Shown in pieces: positions 1 to 12,000 of a DNA stretch of 64,000 nt (the stretch's first letter is position 1; every line of letters begins with the position of its first letter). The stretch lies in contig NC_092675.1 in assembly GCF_964355755.1 (NCBI RefSeq), positions 4,870,312 through 4,934,311 on the forward strand, in the 5' to 3' direction. The stretch is from Antedon mediterranea (Eukaryota; Echinodermata; Crinoidea; Comatulida; Antedonidae). A model generated the notes under the pieces. The model saw only the letters and a list, made by a program, of their open reading frames with translations. It was not told where the DNA came from and did no database searches. The position numbers and the translations under genes were made by a program.

Positions 1-275
1 TAGCACTCCTAAGAGACCCTCCAATACTGGGTAGTTGCATTAAACTGCTCATGCTCTGGGGTCCCTTAAGCTCTGGTCCCCCTTAAGCTCTGTGCCCCTG
101 GTTTAGCACTCCTAAGAGACCCTCCAACACTGGTTAGTTGCATTGAACTGCTCATGCTCTGGGCCCCCTTAAGCTCTGGGCCCCTAGTTTAGCACTTCTA
201 AGGGGCCCTCCAACACTGGTTAGTTGCATTGAACTGCTCTGGGGTTCCTTCTTAAGCTCTGGGCCCCTGAGTTTA
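1..275. repeat. Satellite fragment, three tandem units of about 86-103 bp
   Basis: Three head-to-tail units start at about 1, 104 and 190, each with TAGCACTCCTAAG followed by a block rich in CTTAAGCTCTGGGCCCC. Unit lengths differ (103, then 86 and about 85) because the CTTAAGCTCTGG sub-block is duplicated in the first unit. The array probably continues upstream of the window. No coding potential is seen, and 276-524 is plain AT-rich intron-like sequence with a short A-run. Confidence 0.8.
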
Positions 276-524
276 GCCAGTGAGCAATCATAGTTGTTAC
301 ACCACTGTCTGGAGTTGAATCATAACACATGAATGATGCATCAGTGTAATATGAAGCTAGGCATAATATAGCCTACAGTTCACCAAAGATCTTCATAGCA
401 CCATATAATAAAAAAAAAAATAGTAGATACGAGGCACCCCATTTATTGTTAAAGCTTGTTATAAATAATAAACATGATATACAATTTGTCTAGTAACAGA
501 AGTGGATTCTTGATTTTATTACAG

Positions 525-3500
525 CATATCAAGTGGCACTTAAAATACCAATAGGAGCATATGACATTAGAGTACAAGAGGTCACTAAAAGCAATCATTT
601 TTTAGGTAAATTAAGTTTTTTTACTCTCTATCTCTTAACATAATTGTTTGCTACTGCATTAAAAATAAATCATTACCGAAACAGTATACAGTAATTAAAA
701 ATAAGATAAATGGTTTTGTCATAACATATTATTAGAATGTTATTGTATTAAGTCTTTATCTTGATATTATCTTAACCGTAGATTAGAGGGAGCTATTCAT
801 TTTCCAATACTAAATCATGATGATGATACCTCCTTGATCTTAAATGTATAAAGAAAGTCATTGAAAGTTTTATAAAGTGATGTAACCAAATTTGTCAGTA
901 GTTTCTCAAAATGTTTTTGCTATGTTTCTATGTTTATATCTCTGAGTGCATGCTCAGGGGGGGGGGGGGGAAATATGGTGTGGGAATTATACTCAGATTG
1001 CATTTACAATATATTTACAAAATTCTAGATTTAGCTTTAATTATAGTGTGAGATTATACTTGAGCTATACAGTATTAAATATCAATCATATAGTTTTCTT
1101 TATTTTAGCCCTAAAAGATGATTTACATAGACGGTATATATTAAACAGTAAGAGCACACAGGGGCCATCATGTGAATTTGTCTATCATAGAGTTAGCTTT
1201 GTGTACATTAATGAAGATGGGCTTGAGATACTTAAAGCACGAGGTCCAATGCGGTCCAACCTAACAGTATTGGTAAGAAAATGTGACATGAATTTAGAAG
1301 ACACATTCTTCTACACAGCAAACAAACAATGGAACCTATAGTACCACACATTTTAAAAACAAGACAGATTTTAAATTTAAAGTAAAGGAATATTTAGCAA
1401 CGTCTCATGAATAAATACATTTTAACTTACTGTAAGACTTTAATATATTTTTTACTTATTATGTTTTATGTCGTATTGTTGAGGGCCCCTTAAAATCAAC
1501 TTCCGCTGGCTGGGTCACTCTCGTGAAATATGGTTGAATAAATAAATAAATAAATAAAGAATGACATGAAATATTATTTTAATAATCAATTTTATACAGT
1601 ATGCTTTTATATGCTATGTTTTATTGTTTTACTGGTTTAATATTTTATTGTTTGTATGTATGTATGTATATAATGGACCCCAATGGAAATAAGCTGGAAT
1701 GATATTTACTGGCTTTTTGGGTTATCCATGGAAGACTACCGTATATACATTACAATTGTTCTTGTTTACCAATTGTAATGTATATTTGTGTACTTCCGAA
1801 TAAATTCAAATCAAATCAAATCAAGAAGAGTCCAGCGCTCTCTTATGCTTTTGTCACATAGCCTGTCACAGTCATGAACAATAACAGCGTGCTAACATTA
1901 CATTAGATAATAAGCATTTAAATTAAATTAAATTAATTTTTGGAAGTGGAGCTTATTGTTACTGGTTCCCTACTGACTCCATTGTTATCCCCCATACACT
2001 ACCATCCCCAACCCAACTTATACTGTACACAAATTATAATATGCAATTAGAAAATTTGCATGACAATTAGAGAGTGAAGAAATCTCTTTAGAAACTTGTA
2101 CTTACGTTTGTGTCATGATTTGTTTTTATTTATAGCTAGGTAAAGGAAGTGACAAAGGACCAATCATTGTTCACTACAGTTACGTGATAAATAGAAACAA
2201 ATTAATAAAACAAATTTCACATAAAACAAAGAATATAGAGAAGAGACTGTATCACTGGAGAGACAAGGGTTGGACTGTATGCAGTAAATCATGCGGAAAT
2301 GGTATGATCATTTATGTAATCAATTCAATTCACATGTGTCATCATTGTTATGCATTGACAATTTAAAGTATATATGTGTCAAACTATTTATCAATTTTAT
2401 CATATTTTATTATGTGATTGTTTACTTTTAACAAGCAAGACACTTCTCGGGCCAGAGTGTTTGACAAAATAAATTGTAATTGAAATGGCTAAAAGATCTT
2501 GTATTGAGAAGATTTGAATTCTGTTCGTCTTATAGTAACAGTCAATCAGTAACATTTATTCAATAATGGTTTACAGTAAGAAAAAATAAAGGATGAATAG
2601 AAAAACTAGACTATTATTAGAATAAGTCTCATCATGACCCTGTACAAAATATACAGTAGGTATCTAAAACAAGAAATCAAAAGAATAAATTGGAGACCCC
2701 CAGAATTACATTGTGAATTATATAGATTATTTAACTTTTTCCACTATTAATGTGTTTTTTTTTTCACCATAGGCACATCAATTAAAATGTTTGACTGCAT
2801 AGAAAATGGTACTGACCGTGTAGTGGACAAGTTTTTTTGTATTTCAAATGGTCATTTTCTCACTCCAGTTAGTAGAGTATGCAATGAACGTGATTGTATT
2901 GTAGCTCAGTAAGTTCTCATGGTTTTTCGCTGGAATAAATAATTCATGAATAACGTCCATGACACAGCCATGGCTAACGATTGTAGCTTGTTTTTAATTG
3001 TGGTGTATTTATTAATTGAAAATAAAATAATTGATGATTTCTGTAGCTTACATTAAAAGGCCATATTCTTAAAAGGTATTGATTGATATATATATTTATA
3101 CTGGGTAACCTCTTCAGTCAAAGACTGGTCTCCCAGAGGGCCCAGTTGGTGATCAGTGGCTGTGATGTACTAATACACCGGGGCAACCCCCTACTCGTCT
3201 CGAAAGATGTACTAGGTTCTTTAAAGTGCACACGAGCTAGATGTGTACACTGGACCTACGGTTTATAGTCCTTATCCGAGAAGACTCGTTCTACCACCAG
3301 AACCATGGAGTGAGTGAGCCTCGAACCCCTGCTGATGTTATGGCTACGTAATTACGGTTCCACTGTCTTAACCGCTCGGCCACTCACTCACTCCACTCAC
3401 TCACACTTTCAGGTATAGAAATTATGATATACTTATAATTCTCTGTACTTTATTGATTATAAAAAAATTCATGCAATTATCCCCAATGCAATAGAGTGTT

Positions 3501-5680
3501 CTATCTGCATCTATTGAAATCAGGCAGGAATCCAGAGAATTTTTTTGAGATACATGTATATATTTGTTTGCTCAACTTTTGCTCAACTGTTCAACTTTTA
3601 ATAAAGGTGGCGTACATACAATTGGAGTGAATGTTCTGAGACATGTGGTCTAAGTAGCTACAAACGTCGCTGGGTTGACTGTGTAATGGAAGAAAACGGA
3701 GTAAACGAAACAGTTCCAATAAGGTTGTGTAAAGGTGAACGGCCTGACATAAGTAAACTTTGCAATGTTTCACTTTGTGTAGGCAAATGGAAAAGAAGTG
3801 AATGGTCTCAAGTAAGAGTTACATCATTTTTAAAAAGATTTCCAAGTAAATATTTTTTGTAGATAATAACAAAGATAATTGACTTAAGTGTACCAATCCG
3901 CCATAAATGCACACTTTGATTATTAATGAGAGTTGGGCTTTATAGGTATCCTAGTCTTACTACAAACTTTTCTTACTTACAACTGATTTTGTTGTTGTAT
4001 AAAATTATAGCTTTAAACTTAACATAGTAGTGGGCTTGCCTCAGAATGTGCTTTCTAGACCCTATGGTATAAACATGATGACATTCCAATGTTTTCAATG
4101 CTTTAATATTCGTTTGTTTTACTAGGCAATAAAATAGTAATAGCAGACCCGCCATGTCAGATTCATTGTTGTAACTTTTTCGATGATTTTCATACATAAA
4201 CATTTGATTACCTCTACTCTTTATCTTAGTGTTCGGTATCATGTGAAAAGGGCGTTCAGACACGTAAAATAACATGCGTAGCACGTGACGGCAAGCCGAA
4301 CCCAGATTATGGTTGTGATATCAAAGACAAAAATCGAAGTACCAAACCTTGTGATATGGGACCATGTGGTGAGTAACTTCTATTACATATTTTGGAACTG
4401 TCAATTTTATATTGAAAGAAGATAGTCAAGGGTCATTGCAAAAAAGTTATCCTCATATTACATACCAAAGCGTAGTACTTGTAATATTTTACAGTTCATA
4501 GTACACACATGAAATAAAGTTGTAAAATATAAGTTTTAACAGTATGATAAGGAAGAATTTATAAAAAGTTGATACAAGGCAATCGTGCTGAATTAGCTCC
4601 ACAAATTAAATACGCATTTCCTCAGTAATTCATAGAAAAGGAAGTCCACCAAAAAAAAACACTGTTTTTTTTGTATTCATTATTCTGTTTTTATCAGATC
4701 AACACAAACATGTGTTACATAGATCAAAATAAAAATAAGATTTTATCATGCTCTCGTATCGTGCACGTTAGCAGGAAGAGCGTTCACATAGAATTGGACA
4801 TCATGATATAAGTATGCTAATGAGGTGCAATGTTGCGTGACAGAGGTCAAACGTTGAGAACATGGTGTGTGACATGGTGCGGTAGCTTGGTTTGTTGTTG
4901 TTTGCGTTGCGCGAGTTCAGTTTTATACAGCAGTTATCCGAAGATTAAAAAGCGAAAGATTGCGATAAAATAAAAAGAATGTATTGCAGCTTGCTTGGTT
5001 GAAAGATGAAGACGTCAAAAAGAATATAACGCGCTGTCAAAATTATTGTTGTTGTTTGAGTCGTCGGCTTCCGGTTGGGTCGATGACCCATACATTACCC
5101 GATTAGCAACCGAGCGCTGATTGGTTGAATTTCGTCTCTTATCATGATAACTTCGTAAGATCATGATAATTAACGTGCTCTCCGAGAGCACGTTAGTCGG
5201 AATTAACGTGATATCCAAGATCACGTTGACGACTTCCTGCAGGTTCACATTGAACATCATGATAAAGAAACTCATGATAATTTCTGAATGTGAACCTAGC
5301 TACTGTTTCGTGTTGTTATAAATATTGTAATTATGATGTATTTTAAGACGAGCAATGTAATTTTCTCCTTGTGGGAACGAATAAAGATTATACTTGATAC
5401 TTGATACTCTATCTATTAATTGTTTTAAAAATGTCTACATTTTTGTTTTCCAGTTTGCAATCCCAAAGCGGGAGGCAAGATTTGCAGCTTAAGAACATAC
5501 CAACAATACTGTAAACTAACCATCTATCGAGAACAATGCTGTTCGACATGTTTAAAACAAAGGCTGCTATTGGAGGATATGATCAAAGCTAGCAAGGTGG
5601 CAAAAACCAATCAGAATGCTTCACAGAAACTTGATAAAGAGGCTAAACGTGCAAAGCAAAATAGAAGAAATACGGGATGA
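525..5680 (+). CDS. ADAMTS-family secreted protein, 3' part (spacer, three TSP1 repeats, PLAC)
   Basis: Seven in-phase exons were read: 525-605, 1109-1272, 2136-2301, 2773-2908, 3607-3811, 4230-4368 and 5454-5680 (stop TGA 5678-5680). The first two encode an ADAMTS spacer start: IPIGAYDIRVQEV matches the family's IPAGARDIRV, and LEILKARGP is the usual spacer motif. Exons 3-6 carry three thrombospondin type 1 repeats with W..C...CG cores (GWTVCSKSCGNG, YNWSECSETCG, SEWSQCSVSC). The last exon encodes a PLAC domain (YCKLTIYREQCCSTC) and a basic tail. Three C-terminal TSP1 repeats plus PLAC resemble ADAMTS2/3/14, but an ADAMTS-like protein without protease is not excluded because the metalloprotease, disintegrin and Cys-rich exons lie outside the window. 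The family acts in extracellular matrix processing. All introns are GT-AG and every junction keeps phase. Confidence 0.9.
1480..1557 (+). mobile_element. LINE-like 3' tail ending in (AAAT)n
   Basis: The segment GGCTGGGTCACTCTCG then GGTTGAATAAATAAATAAA looks like the 3' end of a non-LTR retrotransposon with a simple-repeat tail. It lies in an intron of the ADAMTS gene. No reverse transcriptase sequence is visible, so this is a heavily 5'-truncated fragment at best. Confidence 0.35.
1655..1826 (+). mobile_element. LINE-like 3' end with (AAATC)n tail
   Basis: A GTATGTATGTAT stretch is followed by AATGGACCCCAATGGAAATA, then GGGTTATCC and finally AATAAATTCAAATCAAATCAAATC. This order (3' end text, polyadenylation-like AATAAA, short tandem tail) is typical of truncated CR1/L2-type LINE copies. 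The inner pair CATTACAATTG / CAATTGTAATG could form a hairpin. The family is named from recall of the pattern, not from a search. Confidence 0.4.
3083..3400 (-). mobile_element. tRNA-derived SINE in an ADAMTS intron
   Basis: On the minus strand a tRNA-Ser/Leu-like head carries an A box (TGGCCGAGCGGTTAAG, near 3366-3381) and a B box (GGTTCGAGGCT, near 3317-3327). These are the internal RNA polymerase III promoter boxes. The body has a block ending CACTTTAAAGAACC that I recall as common in marine-invertebrate SINEs and that may be a conserved central domain of the MetaSINE type. The 3' side runs into a TATATA-rich tail near 3083-3100. A 61-codon open frame over this block is a by-product. Confidence 0.7.
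4870..5300. repeat. Hairpin-rich block in the last ADAMTS intron
   Basis: Several short inverted repeats follow one another: AACGTGCTCTCC/GAGAGCACGTT near 5173-5196, AACGTGATATCC/AGATCACGTT near 5204-5226, and AGGTTCACATT near 5240 facing AATGTGAACCT near 5286. ATCATGATAA recurs at least four times. This looks like a foldback DNA element or a degraded composite. An 86-codon minus-strand open frame here has no protein-like features. Confidence 0.5.
5310..5410 (+). mobile_element. LINE-like 3' end with a TTGATAC tail
   Basis: GGGAACGAATAAAGATTATA is followed by three TTGATAC-like units. This is the same layout (AATAAA then short tandem repeats) as the 3' ends of truncated non-LTR elements earlier in this gene. 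It sits just upstream of the final exon's polypyrimidine tract. Confidence 0.35.
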
Positions 5681-7833
5681 AAGATTTCCACCTAGATCTA
5701 CAGTACCATACAAATTCTGAAAGTCAACCATGCAATTACTGTTGAACTTGAAGGTTGACAGTATCTACTATGTTTGTAATTTTTTAAAATTATATTAAAT
5801 AGTAATATCTATGCAACCAATTTCCAACGCACAAATTATTTGCAGTATTGTAGTATTAATTCATTCTATTTAAAAGTATATAATTTTTTAATTTAATCTT
5901 TGCACCTAGTCTACTGTAGGTGCTAGACAGATATTCAGCTTAAAATTCGTAAAACAAAGACATTATTGTTGGTGGCGCTCGTAAAGAAATAAGTATCATT
6001 TATTTTGTGTAGTATATATTCAAGTTTCTTTTTACTTGGATTTAACAAATATAATGAAACAAATAATACTGATTTCAGAGACAATCCTACAAGGTGCTAT
6101 TTAATATGACATTGATATGGCTCAATGATCCTACATGTATTATAATGTATATAAAATTTAATATTTATAACTTAACGTTAAAGTAATGTTAATAGTTTTT
6201 AAGTAAATGTATTAGAATATTGTACAAATAAACCTAAACACTGGGGAATTAGAAGGCTCTGCAATGCGAACAGTGACCCCAATGGATTACTGATGTATAA
6301 GAGCATTTTTTTAAACTGCCAATATCAAATTTATCCTGTTTATCATAATAATAGGTGGTCTTTGGCGCGGATTTGGTTTATTTATTATTAAAAGATCCAG
6401 AAAATTCTTGCTTCAAGGTGTATACCCTTCCATGATTGGTATTAATTAAAGTAAATCAAACATGTTGAAACAGATATTTTTTATTTATTATTACCTTCAG
6501 AAAGGATTTGAACCTGGAGCCTGTGATAAAACTCTACTCATCAGTATCTTAAATTGTACAGAACTTAACATACTGTATCAATACAATATTTTATTAGTGG
6601 AAGTTTTGTTTTCTATTTATGAGATACTGTAAGTAAATTCAAATTATTAAAATAATCATGTTTTGTTTAATATAAAATCATGTCTATTTAAAACAACTAA
6701 ATGGAACACATTGTTAAACCATTATAGTTTGTTTTAAAACACATGATATATGGTGGTATTGTATATAACTTTGTAATAAAATACAAAAAGTAATTAAAGT
6801 TTGTTAGAAATATTTATTAAAGTGAAAATAGTACTAGAACAACATTTTGCACTGAATATTGCACAATTATCTACACTTCTACTACAAAATTTAGCAAATT
6901 ACAAAAATATACATAATTAAATTTTAGAGCAATTAAATCTAGCACATCAAAATCTTTGGTTTCTCAAAGTATTGTATAGTTTGAATACAATGTATGCTAT
7001 TGTTCTGCTACTTTGACCTACAGTATATAGTACTACAGTTATACTTGGTTCCAACTGGCTTTTCAGCTCTAACTCATCTGATCGTTACAAATATATAATA
7101 TTTATTTGCATATCAAGCACAATCTTGTCAGGAGCAAGCAATAAGCATGCCTCAACAAATTAACAAATTGTAAAACATTTTCTGCAGAACACTCTCAATT
7201 TGATTTGATAGGCGGTAGGAGCCTAGAGAATCATTGGATTATACATTTTTATATACATCTGATTGTAAAAATAAACATTTCTTTCTCAACTTGAGCTTAT
7301 TAATATTGTATGGAATTATTTAGCCAATAGAAAAATCTCTGCATATAGATTAAAATTAGAAATATTAAGTAACTGTGCCATAATATGTTATGCTGAATTA
7401 TAATGCAGAATTCATGATTGATTGAAAAAAAAAGCTCTGTCTACATTATAAACATTTATGTGACAAAAAAAGTATGTGCCCATATATGGACATGACGATG
7501 TCATATCAATGGTTTAATGCTTTTAAATTTATATAGCGCAAAATACAAATAGTCTCTATGCGCTGTTTAGCACAAGTGTGAAAATGAAAATGTCTTTATG
7601 ATTAGAAGTTTTAAAATAACTGTAAAATTTAAATTGTTAGAATACAGTTTCATATACCTAACAGTATAACCCTTCCTTTGGGACACTTTTCAAACGATAA
7701 AGAGGAAATGCTTTAAAACTAAGGCCCACCATTATTCCGGGACATCTCTATTTATTAAGGGGACATTTTGTGGGGTTTCGGAAGTGTCTTGTTTATAGGT
7801 GTTCTACTGTGTAGTAAAAGCTCTAGATTTAAG
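5681..7833. other. 3' UTR of the ADAMTS-type gene and AT-rich intergenic DNA
   Basis: No further coding exon is seen. A candidate poly(A) signal AATAAA lies at 6227-6232, with later AATAAA-like sites near 6775. From about 7670 there is a short copy of a dispersed repeat containing GGGGACATTTTG. Related GTGTCCCC-type text recurs near 20346 and 25930. Confidence 0.5.
6227..6232 (+). promoter_or_regulatory. Candidate poly(A) signal of the ADAMTS-type gene
   Basis: AATAAA lies about 550 bases after the stop codon. It is the first canonical hexamer noticed downstream, but the 3' end was not mapped. Confidence 0.4.
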
Positions 7834-8244
7834 CAAAGAACTTATAACACAAGAATCTCCTGTTCTACCGAAGCGCGTAACAATTTCGAAAGGCATTGTG
7901 GGATAGAATAGAGCTAATGGGTGGCGCCATTGTGAGCCATGGATTAGGGCGCCCGCATCAAATTAGAAAGTCAAAATAATAGAGGGGATCTGCTAATACT
8001 CTAGGGGGGATAGAGTAATTGACTGAGGAGTAGGGCGCCCGCATCAAATTAGAAAGTCAAAATCATAGAGGGGATCTGCTAATACTCTAGGGGGGGTAGA
8101 GTAATTGACTTCCTAGTTTGGAGGGGGCGCTGCTCCATGCTGTGAAATGGCGTCGCCCAGTTTGACCTTTTAACCCTGTACTTCCGATACTGTGTTTTGA
8201 ATGCAAATTGAAGAACAGGAGATTCTTGTGTTATAAGTTCTTTG
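7834..8244. mobile_element. Non-autonomous element with perfect 32-bp terminal inverted repeats
   Basis: The 32 bases at 7834-7865 (starting CAAAGAACTTATAACAC) are the exact reverse complement of 8213-8244. A possible GATTTA direct repeat flanks them. The interior holds two tandem units of about 79 bp starting AGGGCGCCCGCATC near 7947 and 8034, with GGGGATCTGCTAATACTCTA in each. There is no transposase open frame, so it is MITE-like. The minisatellite at 8271 starts just outside the right end. Confidence 0.8.
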
Positions 8245-8270
8245 ATTTACGTGTTTATTTAGCTATTTGA

Positions 8271-8465
8271 AAGCATGACCCACCCAAAGCATGACCCACC
8301 CAAAGCATGACCCACCCAAAGCATGACCCACCCAAAGCATGACCCACCCAAAGCATGACCCACCCAAAGCATGACCCACCCAAAGCATGACCCACCCAAA
8401 GCATGACCCACCCAAAGCATGACCCACCCAAAGCATGACCCACCCAAAGCATGACCCACCCAAAT
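8271..8465. repeat. 16-bp minisatellite, about 12 copies
   Basis: AGCATGACCCACCCAA is repeated about 12 times almost without change. Because 16 is not a multiple of three and the unit has no stop on the minus strand, all three minus frames stay open across the array. This gives three overlapping open frames of similar low-complexity text (VGHALGGSCFGW-like). They are a repeat artefact, not genes. Confidence 0.95.
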
Positions 8466-9074
8466 CAACATTGAAAGAGCTGTCGTGCATTATTTACAAG
8501 TAGTCTGGTTCAATGTTTTAACAGTACGTGTAATAAATGATTAAAAACTCACGATGAAGCCTATATACAAAACAAATTAATATGAAAGATGTACGTTTGA
8601 TTACAACATGATTTTTTAATGTATTAAATGCTAATACATTGCAAATAAGGCTATACGTTCTTAATAACATCATACTTGTACACCAGCTCTTGATGAAAGC
8701 ATTTCTGAAAATAAATGTAATAGATATAGTATTATTACCCCGATCGAGTTAACAACAGCACCCTAGTGTGTGTAAACTTCTGAGTTTTGCTAGATAATGT
8801 GAATGGGTATATCAATGCAAAGTTTGAGTAGTGTAAATCAGAAAGAAAAGTGTCCCTGAGAGAATAGACAAAAATATTGAATGTAGACATTATTAATTTG
8901 AGACAGGGTTTTCAAGAAAATGTCTCTATAATAGGGTGTACCTTGGCTGTGAGGATGAAAAACATATTTCCACCCATTCGTTTCAGTGTTCTCTTAATAG
9001 AGATCCAACAGACGGGTTTCTATATATTGTATGTGTTCAATATACAAGAAACACACAAACTTACCATCATTAAA

Positions 9075-12000
9075 TCAATATTGCACTGGTGTTGCTTCAG
9101 GTACTCTCCTGACTTTCATAGAACTTTTTTGTTGCACTGAATTATTATTGTTAGAGGAGTGTTTTGATCTGCCAGATTGAGGAAAAGATCCATTTTGAGA
9201 GATTTGATCATGTGAATTATGTTCACTAAACGACGTCTGAGATCCCCTCCTGTTTTCTGAATGATTCGTGAACCAACGTTGACTACTATACATTGATGGC
9301 ATTTGTCCATCATGGTTCCGGGAACAGTACGAAGATAATATTGCTTGTTCTCTTGGTACGGGTATGCTAACGGTTTTGGCAGCTGCATACGCTGATGATA
9401 TCATTCCGGTGGATGCTGCAGGAAACTGTGAAGGCTTTGGTTTTTTTTCAGTACGAATAAAATTATGTCCTGTGAAACGGTACATAGATGAATACTCTGC
9501 ATCATTTGGCCCTGGGTACCTACAAAGTTGAACAAAGAATTTCAGTCGTTGCTGTGTTTTGATTTCAATTAAGCCATCATGCATAAAAGCTTTAATCTAA
9601 TTTATTTAAAAAAACTTACCAAGGGTTCTGGTACAAATGAGTATGCCTATTCTCATTCGCTCTTCGAAATTCGCCATTCTATAAGTCAATTAAATTATTA
9701 TTATTTTTTATTATTTTAAGTAGTAAATTTTATTAGTTTATATGTATGGGTATTGTTTTTGGGGTCTTTCTCGAGACAAGAAACGTTATTTCTTCTAGAG
9801 AAGACCCTAAGTGATGGTTTATAACCATGTTCATTTAAATACACACCTATGTTATACTGTACAATAATATGCCATTAATGGGCCTGTTTCTGCTGCATAG
9901 AAAATAACCGGTTAAAATCGGTGTGAATAAATTAAAATCAGTGTGAATAAATTAACTCCATTTTCTTAATCTTCTATTACCATTTAACAATAATAATAAA
10001 TATTACTTGAAAATAAAAAGTTTGTTATTACTACAGCAAATAACCTCATAATTGATCACAGTAAATTGTTTGATATCAATAATTTAAAATGCATTATTCA
10101 TAACAGAAAACAATTATGTACTGTACTATCAAATTATTACCTCCGTCAAGGAGGTTATATTTTCACCCCTGTATGTTTGTGTGTTTGTGCGTTTGTGTGT
10201 TTGTGTGTGTGTCTGTGAACAACCTGGAGGCCACAGTTTTTATCCGATTCTCACCAAATTTGGCCATAATAATCTATGCCCCAAAAGCTCGGACGAGTTC
10301 GAATTTGAGGGGAAAAGGTCATAGGTCAAGGTCATAGGTCACAACTAACAAAATACTATTTTACTGCCTAGAGACCGCGGTTTTTATCCGATTCTCACCA
10401 AACTTGGCCACAATGATCAATGACTCATCATATAATTTTGGTTAAATTTGAGCTATCCAATACCAAATTGGCGAGTAAATCATGTTTTACTTTAAATTAA
10501 ATTCATACGCTCTTCCACAAGGTCAACTGTTAGTTATACATACAGACTACAGTATATTAAAACAATGATCTTGAAGTTGAACACGTAGGGCATTTCTTTG
10601 AATTCTTTCCTATCGTCGTTTTGTGGTAATTTACAGCTTTTTTTATGTTTAACAAGCGTACATAATCAATTGCGTCTGCATCATGCCAGACTACAACTTC
10701 CGGTAGTGACGTAATCAGCACATTTTTGGTAATAAAACTTTTTCCCTAAGCTAGGGAATCTTCTGATATCAATATTCATTAGACCGTACTTTAGTTAGTC
10801 AATCAAAATAAATGTATACACAATTTTGCGGCGATGTTACATGTTGCTGAGTTAAAATATACTGTGTTTTACAATAACCAATTTGGTTAGAGTAAAACAC
10901 AATGATATAAAGAATAGGAAACATTTAATAATAATTATGATAAATTACATTTACATAGCAATTTAACACCGTGTTTTACTATAACCAATTTGGTTATAGT
11001 AAAACACAATGATATAGAATAGGAAACATTTAATAATATGATAAATTACATTTACATAGCAATTTATCACTGTGTTTTCTACAACCAATTTGATTAGAGT
11101 AAAACACAATGATATAAAATAGGAAACATTTAATAACATGATAAATGACATTTACATAGCAATTTAGCACTGTGTTTTACTATAACCAATTTGGTTATAG
11201 TAAAACACAATGATAATAGGAAACATTTAATAACATGATAAATGACATTTACATAGCAATTTATCACTGTGTTTTACTATAACCAATTTGGTTATAGTAA
11301 AACACAATGATATAGAATAGGAAACATTTAATAATATGATAAATGACATTTACATAGCAATATAGAATAGGAAACATTTAATAATATGATAAATGACATT
11401 TACATAGCAATTTAGCACTGTGTTTTACTATAACCAATTTGGTTAGAGTAAAACACAATGATAGGGAATAGGAAACATTTAATAATATGATAAATTACAT
11501 TTACATAGCAATTTAGCACTGTGTTTTACTATAACCAATTTGGTTATAGTAAATTCCAAATGGTTTTAATTCAATCAATGATGAAAATTACTACTTGGCC
11601 TACTAGTAAAGTAAATGATGATGTTAATAATGATGTTTATTATCTATTCTTTATCATTGTGTTTTACTCTAATCAAATTGGTTATAGTAAAACACAGTGC
11701 TAAATTGCTATGTAAATGTAATTTATCATGTTATTAAATGTTTCCTATTCTGTATCATTGTGTTTTACTCTAATCAAATTGGTTATAGCAAAGAATATAA
11801 ATAGGTAAAGAATCAACAGTACGCGCTGTTATACATAGAAGGATAGGAAACGCGGACGCTTATTCATGGACGCGTAAGAATCCAGCAGCCGAACGACGGC
11901 GGACTCTAGATATGGTTCCCGTCTAATCCCACGTTTCGATGGATCGTGATGATCTGATGTGTTCTTGCGTCTGTGCTCTACTAATTTTGATATTATTAAT

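Noticed and set aside
946-1341. 131-codon frame starting upstream of an ADAMTS exon
   Set aside because: Only 1109-1272 is the exon; the rest is intron read-through, including a poly-G run and stretches outside the splice sites.
8271-8465. Regular direct repeats that might suggest a CRISPR-like array
   Set aside because: The repeats touch each other with no spacers, and the DNA is animal.
8255-8490. Three overlapping minus-strand open frames of 65-75 codons with repeated VGHALGG text
   Set aside because: They are the three frames of a stop-free 16-bp tandem repeat with no start context or unique sequence.
9116-9388. 90-codon minus frame overlapping the last exon of the 281-aa gene
   Set aside because: Alternate frame of a real exon whose own frame is supported by splice phase.
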